From: Erythrobacteraceae bacterium
GTDB taxonomy: Bacteria; Pseudomonadota; Alphaproteobacteria; Sphingomonadales; Sphingomonadaceae
Direction: 5' to 3'
Assembly (NCBI GenBank): GCA_027486035.1
Contig: JAIXPX010000046.1
Location: forward strand, 1 to 53,567
Length of the DNA: 53,567 nt
Numbering within the stretch: position 1 is the stretch's first letter; every line of letters starts with the position of its first letter. The notes under the pieces are model-generated. The model worked only from the letters and a program-made list of their open reading frames with translations, did no database searches and was not told the DNA's origin. Both the position numbers and the translations under genes were made by a program. Below, piece by piece: positions 41,751-50,945 of the stretch.

Positions 41751-42941
41751 TCATGGTGAACGAAGGCAGGCGATGAAAAAACCATCCGTGGCGTGATGGA
41801 GCGGATCGAGCCGGATCCCGCCCCCGCGACCCATCCCGAGCGGCGTGCCGAAAGGCAGCGCCAGCGGCTCGGCGGTCCAGCCCGGATGGCACGCGAGAAA
41901 GGCGGCGATGCGGTCCGGCCCTTCGGCATCGAGCACCGAGCAGGTGACGAAGGCAATGGTGCCGCCGCTCCGCACGAGCTGCGCGGCAAGATCGAGCACG
42001 TGGTCCTGCAACTGGTTGAGCCGCTTGAGCTCTGCCGGGTCGAGCCGCCAGCGCCCTTCCGGGCTACGCCGCCAGGTGCCGCTGCCCGAACAGGGCGCAT
42101 CGACCAGCACGTGATCGGCCTTGCCCGCATAAGGGTGGAGGCTGCGCATCTCGCGGCCCGGATCGAGCAGCACGGTCTGTTCCACCGCCGCCCCTGCCCG
42201 CGCCGCGCGCGGGGCAAGGTTGCCGAGCCGGCGCTTGTCCGTGTCGGCAGCGATCAGGCGCGCGGCATTGCCCAGACGCGCGGCGAGCGCGAGGGTCTTG
42301 CCCCCGCCGCCCGCGCACAGGTCGATGATCGTGTCGCCCTGCGAGACGGGGAGCGATTCGACGATCAGCTGGCTGCCGAGATCCTGCACTTCGATGAGGC
42401 CCTGTTCGTAGGCCTCCCAGGTTTCAACCGGCGTGCCCGGTGCAAAGCGCAGGCCCTGCGCGGATGCGAGCGGCTCTCCGGGTTCCGGCAGTGCCAGCGC
42501 CGCGCGGTCAGCCTTCAGCGCATTGACCCTGACGTCGAGCGGAGCGCGGCCCAGCAAGGCGGCAATCTCGCGTCCGCCAAGGCCCGAGGCGCGCAAGGCT
42601 GCGGCGAGCCACTTGGGCGCAAGGCCTGTGCTTGCCGCCTCCTCGCCCTCGCCGCGCGCGGCAGGGCCGTGGGCCGATCCGTCGAACAGCGCGGCGACGT
42701 TCGCGTCGATGCCCGCGACCGCCAGCATCGCCGCCCGCCCGCTCGCAGGCACCGGCCCGCACAGGCGGATCGCCTGATAGACGAGATCGCGCACCGCACG
42801 GCGATCCTTGGAGCCCGCATAGCGGCGGGCGCGGAAATAGTCGGCGATGATCCTGTCGGCCGGCGCACCCTTGCTGCGCGCGGCGGGAATGATGCTGTCG
42901 AGCAGCTCGATCGCCGCCTGAACGCGTGCGGCGGGGGTCAT
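41751..42941 (-). CDS. RsmB/NOP family 16S rRNA (cytosine-5) methyltransferase
   Basis: A 396-residue RNA m5C methyltransferase. The N-terminal NusB-like helical region covers about 1-90. The SAM motif is DTIIDLCAGGGGKTLALAAR (about 202-221), the motif IV cysteine is in VLVDAPCSGSGTWRRSPEG (about 274-292), and the catalytic cysteine is in GTIAFVTCSVLDAEGPDRI (about 328-346). Both cysteines identify the family; the specific rRNA site is not certain. The Shine-Dalgarno GGGGAGG before the ATG is provided by the end of an intergenic repeat and lies in a predicted hairpin. The gene follows guaB by 117 bp and is probably co-transcribed. Confidence 0.93.
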   Translation of the reverse strand: MTPAARVQAAIELLDSIIPAARSKGAPADRIIADYFRARRYAGSKDRRAVRDLVYQAIRLCGPVPASGRAAMLAVAGIDANVAALFDGSAHGPAARGEGEEAASTGLAPKWLAAALRASGLGGREIAALLGRAPLDVRVNALKADRAALALPEPGEPLASAQGLRFAPGTPVETWEAYEQGLIEVQDLGSQLIVESLPVSQGDTIIDLCAGGGGKTLALAARLGNAARLIAADTDKRRLGNLAPRAARAGAAVEQTVLLDPGREMRSLHPYAGKADHVLVDAPCSGSGTWRRSPEGRWRLDPAELKRLNQLQDHVLDLAAQLVRSGGTIAFVTCSVLDAEGPDRIAAFLACHPGWTAEPLALPFGTPLGMGRGGGIRLDPLHHATDGFFIACLRSP

Positions 42942-42943
42942 GC

Positions 42944-43058
42944 ATCCTCCCCTTCAGGGGAGGGGGACCACGCGCAGCGTGGTGGAGGGGCGAACTGCAG
43001 CTCGGCCCTCCACCCCGACCCTGCGGGTCGCGGTCCCCCTCCCCGTTCCGGGGAGGAT
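42944..43058. repeat. Large imperfect palindromic repeat between guaB and rsmB-like gene
   Basis: The termini ATCCTCCCC and GGGGAGGAT are inverted copies. Further paired arms lie inside: GGGGAGGGGGACC with GGTCCCCCTCCCC, and GTGGAGGG with CCCTCCAC. Local hairpins are ACCACGC-GCA-GCGTGGT and GACCC-TGC-GGGTC. It fills the gap exactly: one end abuts the guaB stop codon and the other lies 2 nt from the rsmB-like start codon, where it supplies GGGGAGG. It resembles the inverted pair at 1714-1800 in architecture, but not in sequence. Confidence 0.8.
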
Positions 43059-44609
<1,551 letters not shown>

Positions 44610-46115
44610 TCAGGGACGCGGCGGATAGCGCGCCGGATCGGCGATCTGGCGGATCACCGTCTCGTGCAGCAGCAGGTCATCGACCGCACCGCCATAGTCG
44701 ATCCCCGCAGCCTCGTCGGCCGACTTGTGGTAGCGCGACGCGATGAAGGGATCGAGGATGCCGCGCGATCCGAAGGTGCTGCTCATCAGCACGGTGGGCA
44801 CGCCCACCTGGAGCAGCGCCCAGCCGTCCTGCCGCTGGAGAAAGCTGTCGGCGAGATCCTGATCGCCGATGCGCCGGCCGCTTTGCGTGACCGCGGCGGC
44901 GATCACCGCGTCAAGCGCACGGTCGCGCCCGCCGCCGATCACGCCGATCGGACTGCCGGCGGGAGCCAGCGCCATCATGTCGAGATTGAAGGCCGCCACG
45001 ATGCTTTCAAGCGGCAGCGGCGGGGTCTCGATGAAGGTGCGGATGCCGAGCAGTCCCGGCTCCTCGGCGGTGGTGGCGAGGAAATAGACGTCGCGCTCCA
45101 GGCGCGCGCCCGCCTTGAGGCGGCGGGCGAGTTCCAGCAGCATGGCGATGCCGCTGGCATTGTCCACCGCCCCGTTGCAGATCCGGTCAGCGGCCCCCGG
45201 CGCATCGCATTCGCCGATATGGTCCCAATGGGCCAGCACCAGCACCGCGCCCGATCCCGGCTGCGTGCCGGCGAGCTTGCCGATCACGTTCTGGCTGGTG
45301 AACTCGCGCCGGTCGGAGGTCGCATCAATGCCGATCGCAAGGTTGAGCTCGAGCGGAGCGAAGCCGGTCTTCTCCTTGCCCGCATCGGCCTTGAGCTTCT
45401 GCCACCGCCGCCCGCCGAGCGCGCGGGCGAAGGCCTGCTCGGTGATATAGGCGGCCAGGTGGTCCTGCTCGTCGGCGGCCAGGATCAGCTTGCCCCCGCC
45501 CTCGCGGGCGCGCACGGCTGCAAGGGCATCGCCATCAGGCACAACGGTCAGCACCGCCGTCGCGTTCTGGCCGAACAGAGCCTCGCGCCGGGCAACGTCA
45601 CGGCCCGGATCGGCAAGCATCACCGCCACTGCCCCGGCGAGCGCATCGCCGAGCACCAAGCCATCGCCATAGCCGACGAACACAACCGGCGCGCCCGTTC
45701 CCGGCCCGCCCACGGCCAGCGCCCGGCGGCGCGGCGTGAAGACCGCCGCATCGCTTTCGGGCACAACCAGACGGCTACGCCCCTGTCCCAGCGTGAGCTT
45801 CGAGCTGTCGGGGTCGATGGCGAGCAGCTCGACCGGCTGGCGCCAGGTCGAGCCGGGATCGCCGGTGCCGGATTCGAGCCCGATCTCGATCATCCGCTGC
45901 TCGATCCACGGAAAGGTTCCGCGCCCGCCGGGCGTGCCGGGCTGCCGGCCCATCCGCTCGTCACGCGAAAGCTCCTCGACATCGGCGCGCATCCGCGCCG
46001 CGATCTCCTCGCGCGCGGCCGGGCCGGTGCTCGGATTTGGCGGCTGGATGCAGGCCGCAAGCAAGAGGCTCGCCAGCCCGGCCACCAGCAGCGGGAAACG
46101 GGAGACGAGCCTCAT
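44610..46115 (-). CDS. M28-family zinc aminopeptidase lipoprotein
   Basis: A 501-residue exported peptidase. The signal peptide ends in a lipobox (LASLLLAACIQPP, cysteine about 22), so it is probably lipid-anchored. A PA-like inserted region (about 125-230) precedes the M28 catalytic domain. The zinc ligands are found in VLVLAHWDHIGECDAPGAAD (about 292-311), NGAVDNASGIAMLLELARRL, FLATTAEEPGLLGIRTF (catalytic Glu-Glu) and AAFNLDMMALAP. The last ligand is in DPFIASRYHKSADEA. It is coupled to the dehydrogenase gene by ATGA and lies 96 bp upstream of guaB. It probably trims peptides in the periplasm. Confidence 0.9.
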   Translation of the reverse strand: MRLVSRFPLLVAGLASLLLAACIQPPNPSTGPAAREEIAARMRADVEELSRDERMGRQPGTPGGRGTFPWIEQRMIEIGLESGTGDPGSTWRQPVELLAIDPDSSKLTLGQGRSRLVVPESDAAVFTPRRRALAVGGPGTGAPVVFVGYGDGLVLGDALAGAVAVMLADPGRDVARREALFGQNATAVLTVVPDGDALAAVRAREGGGKLILAADEQDHLAAYITEQAFARALGGRRWQKLKADAGKEKTGFAPLELNLAIGIDATSDRREFTSQNVIGKLAGTQPGSGAVLVLAHWDHIGECDAPGAADRICNGAVDNASGIAMLLELARRLKAGARLERDVYFLATTAEEPGLLGIRTFIETPPLPLESIVAAFNLDMMALAPAGSPIGVIGGGRDRALDAVIAAAVTQSGRRIGDQDLADSFLQRQDGWALLQVGVPTVLMSSTFGSRGILDPFIASRYHKSADEAAGIDYGGAVDDLLLHETVIRQIADPARYPPRP

Positions 46116-46864
46116 TCCGCGGTCCAGCCCCCGTCGATCGCGTAATTCGCGCCGGTGATGCCCCGCGCCGCATCCGAGCACAGGAACACCGCCATGGCAG
46201 CGACATCCTCGGGCAGGATGAAGCTCTTGGTGGGCTGCTTGGCCAGCAGAACGTCGTTGATCACAGCCTCGCGGGTCAGGCCCCGGGCGGCCATGGTGTC
46301 GGGGATCTGGTTTTCCACCAGCGGCGTCCAGACATAGCCGGGCGAGATGCAATTGGCGGTGATGCCGTGGGTCGCCAGCTCGAGCGCGATGGCCTTGGTG
46401 AAGCCGGCAAGACCATGCTTGGCCGCGACATAGGCGCTCTTGTAGGGCGAGGCGACCAGCGCGTGGGCCGATGCGGTGTTGATGATCCGCCCCCAGCCCC
46501 GCGCCTTCATCCCCGGCACGGCAAGGCGCGTGGTGTGAAACGCGGCCGACAGGTTCAGCGCGATGATCGCATCCCACTTTTCAGCCGGAAAATCCTCGAC
46601 CGGCGCAACGTGCTGCATCCCGGCATTGTTGACGAGGATATCGACGGGGCCGACCTCGGCCATCATCCCGGCGATGGCGCCGGCATCCATCAGGTTGGCG
46701 GCGTTGTGGGTCGCCCCCAGTTCCTCGCACAGCGCGGCGATGGTGCCCGCCTCGCCGAAGCCGTTGAGAATCACCTCCGCTCCTTCGGCCGCCAGCGCCC
46801 GGGCAATGGCCAGGCCGATCCCCGAGGTCGATCCGGTGACAAGTGCGCGCCTGTTGGTGAGCAT
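46112..46864 (-). CDS. 3-hydroxybutyrate dehydrogenase (SDR)
   Basis: A 250-residue NAD-dependent SDR that interconverts D-3-hydroxybutyrate and acetoacetate, usually in polyhydroxybutyrate or ketone metabolism. The cofactor motif is ALVTGSTSGIGLAIARAL (about 7-24). NNAGMQHVAPVEDFPAEKWD (about 79-98), INTASAHALVASPYKSAYVA with the active Ser/Tyr/Lys, and PGYVWTPLVENQIPDTMAA are characteristic of this subfamily and not of FabG. The ATG at 46864 has AGGAG 9 bases upstream. An earlier in-frame ATG is possible but would add unconserved residues. The NAD preference is inferred from the family. Confidence 0.93.
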   Translation of the reverse strand: MLTNRRALVTGSTSGIGLAIARALAAEGAEVILNGFGEAGTIAALCEELGATHNAANLMDAGAIAGMMAEVGPVDILVNNAGMQHVAPVEDFPAEKWDAIIALNLSAAFHTTRLAVPGMKARGWGRIINTASAHALVASPYKSAYVAAKHGLAGFTKAIALELATHGITANCISPGYVWTPLVENQIPDTMAARGLTREAVINDVLLAKQPTKSFILPEDVAAMAVFLCSDAARGITGANYAIDGGWTAE

Positions 46865-46969
46865 TTGCCGCAACTCCTGCACGTTCGGGCTATTCGGCAA
46901 TCGCTTTTGCCGCGCCGAACGCGCCTGTCCAGCAAATTGCTGACGCCGCGATCTTTAGGGGAAACAGTG

Positions 46970-47158
46970 ATGCGTTTGGGCCCGTTCGACACCTCCAGCC
47001 TCTCCGTGCGCTCGCGCGCGGGCGGCGGGGGAATGGGCCGCGCCGGGGGGCTCGGCTGCGGCACCCACGGGACCAGCCACCCGCGCTTGGCCGCGCTGAA
47101 GCTCGGTCTGGAGCGCCGCGGCAATGCCGCCTGCAACCGCGTCTTCGAAGGGAACTGA
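46970..47158 (+). pseudogene. Remnant of YpfJ-type neutral zinc metallopeptidase (internal deletion)
   Basis: A 62-codon frame with its ribosome site (TTTAGGGGAAACAGTG) and stop intact. The first 32 residues (MRLGPFDTSSLSV, then GGGGMGRAGGLGCGT) match the usual start of YpfJ/neutral zinc metallopeptidases. The last 30 (THGTSHPRLAALKLGLERRG, then NAACNRVFEGN) match their C-terminal end, where the family has a THGTSxxR block and a late cysteine. The membrane helix and the whole HExxH domain between are missing, and the fusion is in frame at ACC/CAC. It is therefore either a decaying gene or a short fusion still translated. Family similarity is from memory and was not searched. Confidence 0.6.
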
Positions 47159-47162
47159 ACCG

Positions 47163-47717
47163 ATGCACCGCGCCCCCGCCCCCGCCCTCGCGCTCGCGCT
47201 CGCCATCGCGCTTGCCAGCCCCGCCGCTGCACAGGTCGTGCCCGAGCCCGACGCCGCGGAGGTCGCCAGGACCCCCTTGCGCGATCTCAACATCGATCCG
47301 CGCGCGATCCCCGAGGTGCTCGCGGCGGCAGCGGCCGATCCCTATGCCCGCGCGGGTCTCGAGACCTGCGAAGCGCTGGTCACGCAGATCGCGGCGCTCG
47401 ATAACGTGCTGGGCGCGGATTACGACATCGCCGAGGGCGATGGCAGCAGGCGCATCAGCGAAGGACGGATCGGGCAGCGCGTGGTCGGCTCGATCATCCC
47501 CTTCCGCGGGGTGCTGCGCGAGGTGACGGGGGCGGCCGGCAACGACCGGGCGCTGCACGCGGCCTATACGGCGGGCATGGTGCGCCGGGCGTTCCTCAAG
47601 GGCTGGGGTCTGGGGCGCGGCTGCGACTATCCCGCGCAGCCCAAGGTGCGCGGGACCGGGGCGGCGGCGCAGGGCGAGGAGCAAGCCCCCCTCCCCGCCG
47701 CGCCGCCGCCGGACTGA
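47163..47717 (+). CDS. Secreted hypothetical protein
   Basis: A 184-residue protein that I do not recognise. Residues 1-24 are a signal peptide (MHRAPAPALALALAIALASP) with cleavage after AAA. The mature part contains PLRDLNIDPRAIPEVLAAAA, RAGLETCEALVTQIAALDNV and LGADYDIAEGDGS, predicted helical, with one pair of cysteines (about 69 and 158). The tail is Pro/Ala/Glu-rich. It starts 4 nt after the metallopeptidase remnant and shares its upstream region; GAAGGGAAC serves as ribosome site. It converges with the M56 gene. Confidence 0.75.
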   Translation: MHRAPAPALALALAIALASPAAAQVVPEPDAAEVARTPLRDLNIDPRAIPEVLAAAAADPYARAGLETCEALVTQIAALDNVLGADYDIAEGDGSRRISEGRIGQRVVGSIIPFRGVLREVTGAAGNDRALHAAYTAGMVRRAFLKGWGLGRGCDYPAQPKVRGTGAAAQGEEQAPLPAAPPPD

Positions 47718-47720
47718 GGC

Positions 47721-49406
47721 TTACTTGCTCTTGTCCCCGAGGCGCTCGATCTGGGCGTCGAGCGACTGGAGCACCCTCTTGCGGGTGGCCTCGGGGATGC
47801 TCTTGTCCCCGGCGATCTCGGCGCGGGCTTCCTCGAGACCGGCGCGCGCATCCTTCAGACCGGCACGGGCCGTATCGGCGATCCGCGTCTGGCAGATCAT
47901 GACCCTGGTGCGGCCGTCCTTGTCCTCGGACGTCTCGACCATGTCCGACGAGCCCGGCTTGCAGCCGCTCATGACCATCACCGGCGGCATCGGCGGAGGC
48001 GGCACGCCGAGGTCGCGGCGCAGCATCATCACGTCACCGCGCGCGCGGCGGGCTTCCATGTCGGCGCGCAGGGCAGCGATGGCGGCCTCGCGCTCGGCCT
48101 TCTTGCCGCTTTTCAGCGCCTCGAAGTGCTTCTCGATCGTTTCGCGGTCCAAGCCGCCGCCCGGCCCGCCAGACAGATCGCGCATCATGATGCGGATCTT
48201 CTCGTTGCCGTCGCCGCCGCGGATGACGTGTTCGACGACCTCCTCCTCGCCGCCGTCATGTTTGATCCGCTTTTCTATCACCACCACGCGCGGCTCGCCG
48301 GGAGCAGGCGGCGCAGGCGGGGCATCGGGCCCATCCGGGGCGGCAGGTAGCGCGGGCGGAGCCGGTGGTTCGGACACCTGGGCATCGGTAGCGGGTTCCG
48401 TCGCGGCGTAGGAGATCGAGGCGGTCAGCGGCAAGGCCAGAAGGCCTGCCCCCAGCAGGGCGCGGCCCGCCCAGCGACGGCGGGGTGATAGTCGGGACAT
48501 ATTCAGGCTCCTCAAACGGTGGATTATCGATTTCTCGCCAAGCACCGGACAGGCCATCGGCGCGGTCAGGGCGGCATGGTGGGCGGCGCCCGGCGCAGCG
48601 GCGAAACGGGCGATCAGGGCGGCATAGGCTGCGCGCTCGGCGCTGTCGCGCTCGGCCATGACGCGGGCATCGCACGCCGCCTCCTGGTCGCGGCGCAGCG
48701 CCAGCCAGCCATAGCGGCCGAGCGGGTTCCACCAGTGTAGTGCGAACAGCGGCTGGACGAGAACATTGACCAGCAGATCCCCGCCGCGGTGGTGCGCCAG
48801 CTCATGCGCCAGCGCCAGATCGCGCGCGGGCCGATCAGGCAGGGCCATGAAGCCGGGCGGCAGGGCGATCACCGGATCGAGCACGCCCATGGCCAGCGGC
48901 GCGACCGTGGCCGGCGTCTCGACCAGGCGGATCTTACCGAGAAAGCAGGGCGCGCGCCCGACCTCGCGGCCTTCGGCGAGCAGCATGTCGCGCAAGGAGA
49001 AATAGGCCGCAAAGCGCAGGCCGAGGCTGACAAGCGCGCCCACCAGCCAGACCGCGAGCAGAATCTCGGCGAGCGGCAGAGCGGCAAGGAATGCAAGAAG
49101 ATCGAACCCGGCCTGCCCGGCACCGGCGGCAGGTTCGGCAAGGGGCGCATGAGCAAGCAGTGCCGCATCGACCGGCGCGGGGCTGGCCGCGGGCAATGTC
49201 CCCTCGGAAGCGACCGCCGCAGCGCCTTGCGGCGCCATCCAGGCCGGCAGGGTCAGCGGCGGCAGGACCAGCCGCACCAAGGGCAGCGCCCACAAGGCAT
49301 AGGCCGCCTCGGGACCGAAATGGCGCGACACGGGGCGGCGCAGCACCAGCACCGCCGCGATCAGCCCGCCGGTCCAGACCAGCGTCTCGATCAGCACCGC
49401 GCTCAC
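47721..49406 (-). CDS. M56-family (BlaR1-like) membrane metallopeptidase
   Basis: A 561-residue sensor protease. Four membrane segments (about 4-22, 33-55, 105-125 and 300-320) enclose a cytoplasmic zinc protease domain with LAHELAHHRGGDLLVNVLVQ (HExxH, about 205-224) and DQEAACDARVMAERDSAERA. After a Pro/Ala-rich spacer the extracytoplasmic part (about 350-561) is charged and coiled (ERAREEIAAL-like), not a penicillin-binding domain, so the signal is probably not beta-lactam. The start is GTG, overlapping the BlaI stop as GTGA. By family rule it cleaves or inactivates the BlaI-type repressor encoded with it. Confidence 0.9.
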   Translation of the reverse strand: MSAVLIETLVWTGGLIAAVLVLRRPVSRHFGPEAAYALWALPLVRLVLPPLTLPAWMAPQGAAAVASEGTLPAASPAPVDAALLAHAPLAEPAAGAGQAGFDLLAFLAALPLAEILLAVWLVGALVSLGLRFAAYFSLRDMLLAEGREVGRAPCFLGKIRLVETPATVAPLAMGVLDPVIALPPGFMALPDRPARDLALAHELAHHRGGDLLVNVLVQPLFALHWWNPLGRYGWLALRRDQEAACDARVMAERDSAERAAYAALIARFAAAPGAAHHAALTAPMACPVLGEKSIIHRLRSLNMSRLSPRRRWAGRALLGAGLLALPLTASISYAATEPATDAQVSEPPAPPALPAAPDGPDAPPAPPAPGEPRVVVIEKRIKHDGGEEEVVEHVIRGGDGNEKIRIMMRDLSGGPGGGLDRETIEKHFEALKSGKKAEREAAIAALRADMEARRARGDVMMLRRDLGVPPPPMPPVMVMSGCKPGSSDMVETSEDKDGRTRVMICQTRIADTARAGLKDARAGLEEARAEIAGDKSIPEATRKRVLQSLDAQIERLGDKSK

Positions 49407-49792
49407 GGCCGCAGCTCCTTCAGGAGCGCCTCGATCTCGTCGAGGTCGGCCGCGCTCAGCGCCTCGCTTTCAGCCAGATGCGCGACCAGCGAGGCCGCGC
49501 GCCCGCCGAACAGACGCTCGACCAGGCGGCGGCTCTCGCCCCCGACATAGGCCTCGCGCGCGATCAACGGGGTGTAGAGGAAGCGGCGCCCGTCGGGCTC
49601 GGCCGCAAGGGCGCCCTTCTGGACCAGGCGCGAGAGCAGGGTCTTGACCGTGGCAAGGCTCCAGTCGCGCGTGGTGCAGACATCCTCGCACACTTCCGCA
49701 GCGGTCTGGCGCGGGCGATCCCACAGCACTTCCATGACCGCTTGCTCGGCCTCGGTGATGCGTTCACCTGAATTGTCGTCGGACGGGTTCAC
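49403..49792 (-). CDS. blaI: BlaI/MecI/CopY family transcriptional repressor
   Basis: A 129-residue winged-helix repressor. ERITEAEQAVMEVLWDRPRQ (about 11-30), TTRDWSLATVKTLLSRLVQK (about 40-59) and GRRFLYTPLIAREAYVGG (about 70-87) are the wHTH and wing; the rest is the dimerisation helix region (LVERLFGGRAASLVAHLAES). I chose GTG 49792 because GAGGGAGAACCGG stands before it; an ATG at 49831 would place the operator inside the coding region. Repressed genes probably include itself and the M56 protease. The TACA-N2-TGTA-type palindrome upstream supports autoregulation. Confidence 0.88.
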   Translation of the reverse strand: MNPSDDNSGERITEAEQAVMEVLWDRPRQTAAEVCEDVCTTRDWSLATVKTLLSRLVQKGALAAEPDGRRFLYTPLIAREAYVGGESRRLVERLFGGRAASLVAHLAESEALSAADLDEIEALLKELRP

Positions 49793-49821
49793 GCCGGTTC
49801 TCCCTCGCTCGATGATTACGC

Positions 49822-49847
49822 CTGTAGTCATTGCGACTACAGCTGTA
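49822..49847 (-). promoter_or_regulatory. BlaI-type operator upstream of blaI-M56
   Basis: CTGTAGTC and GACTACAG form a perfect 8-bp inverted repeat with a 5-bp spacer (49822-49842). It overlaps TACAGCTGTA (49838-49847), a palindrome with the TACA/TGTA half-sites of BlaI/MecI operators. They lie 30-56 bp before the GTG start, where a promoter is expected (TTTACA near 49848 is a possible -35). Confidence 0.7.
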
Positions 49848-49953
49848 AACCTTGCGCGGGGCTGAACGGCCGCCCGTCCGCTGCGTCTTTCGACACAGGT
49901 CCATCGGTGCCGGACGAACGACAGGCGGCCCGAGCGGAGCCGACCCGTCCCCG

Positions 49954-50343
49954 TCAGAGCACCAGCTGGGTCTGGATCACCACCGCCACGGCCTTGCCAT
50001 CGGCCGTCTCGATCGTGGTCTGCCACACGGACATGCGCCTGCCCGTCTTGAGCGGCACCGACCTGCCCTTGGCCAGCGAACCCACCGGGGCGGCGCCGAG
50101 GAAGTTGGTCTTGCTCTCGATGGTGATGGTGCCCTTCGCGCCCTCGGGAAGAGAGGCAAAGGCGCCGAGCGCGCCAAGCGCATCGGCAAAGGCCATGATC
50201 GCCCCACCATGCATGATGCCGCCGGTGGTGCACAGGTCCTCGCGCACGGTGATCTCGCCCTCGACAGCTTCAGCAGAGACGGTGGTGGCGTTCACGCCCA
50301 TGAGCTTCGAGAAAGGCATGGTGTGGGCGGGATTGAAGGTCAT
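49954..50343 (-). CDS. PaaI-family hotdog thioesterase (operon copy 1)
   Basis: A 129-residue hotdog thioesterase. TTGGIMHGGAIMAFADALGA (about 40-59) contains the HGG motif and the central helix; GTITIESKTNFLGAAPVGSL and MSVWQTTIETADGKAVAVVI form the sheet. The ATG overlaps the TetR stop (ATGA) and is preceded by AAAGGAGAACCTGCC. Together with the TetR gene and a second hotdog gene upstream it is a single operon. The probable role is hydrolysis of an aryl- or acyl-CoA whose level the TetR protein senses. Confidence 0.92.
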   Translation of the reverse strand: MTFNPAHTMPFSKLMGVNATTVSAEAVEGEITVREDLCTTGGIMHGGAIMAFADALGALGAFASLPEGAKGTITIESKTNFLGAAPVGSLAKGRSVPLKTGRRMSVWQTTIETADGKAVAVVIQTQLVL

Positions 50344-50945
50344 GGCAGGTTCTCCTTTGGGCCGCGCCAGAGCGACTGGCCGGGTTGCGGTGAATCGGGG
50401 GCGAGCCCGGCAATGCGCAGAACTTCCGCGACAAAATCGCCATCGCTGCGCAGCCGCAGCACGCCCGCGCCGTGGAGGCCGATCGCGCCGTGGACGAGCA
50501 TCCACACCCGCATCACCTCGCGGCGGCGGGCCTCCTCGTCCGCGCCGGGCGTTGCGAGCACGCCGAGCGACACTGCGATCACGCGGTCCGCCGCGCGGCG
50601 CAGCGCCGGATGGGTTTCGAACTGCTCATAGGTGCGCGCCATCATCACCGCGTAGAGCCCCGGATGGGCCAGCGCGAACCCGGCATAGGTGCTGACGAAG
50701 GCGGGCGGATCGGAGCAGGCCGCGAGCGCATCGGCGAGGTGATCGAAACCCCGCGCGGCCGTCGCGGCGAGCAGATCCTCGCGGGCCTCGAAATGATTGT
50801 AGAGGGCGCGGTGCGCCACCCCGAGCCGCTCGGCCAGGGCCCGCAGCGAGAACTGCGCGGCAGGAACGGCCTCGATCAGCCGCAGCGCTTCGTCCAGAGC
50901 CGCTGCGGCAAGATCGCCGTGGTGGTAGGTCGCACGGCCTGCCAT
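50340..50945 (-). CDS. TetR/AcrR family transcriptional regulator
   Basis: A 201-residue regulator. The N-terminal helix-turn-helix is FSLRALAERLGVAHRALYNH (about 32-51), followed by FEAREDLLAATAARGFDHLA. The ligand-binding helices include FVSTYAGFALAHPGLYAVMM and RVIAVSLGVLATPGADEEAR (about 85-165), and FVAEVLRIAGLAP ends the fold. It resembles the WHG-domain (TetR_C_13-like) regulators. Start and stop overlap the two hotdog genes, so all three are translationally coupled. The perfect palindrome in front of the operon is its likely target; the ligand may be an acyl-CoA. Confidence 0.92.
   Translation of the reverse strand: MAGRATYHHGDLAAAALDEALRLIEAVPAAQFSLRALAERLGVAHRALYNHFEAREDLLAATAARGFDHLADALAACSDPPAFVSTYAGFALAHPGLYAVMMARTYEQFETHPALRRAADRVIAVSLGVLATPGADEEARRREVMRVWMLVHGAIGLHGAGVLRLRSDGDFVAEVLRIAGLAPDSPQPGQSLWRGPKENLP

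Noticed and set aside
42944..43058. Possible short CRISPR-like array
   Set aside because: Arms are inverted and of unequal spacing, with no spacers of constant length and no cas genes.
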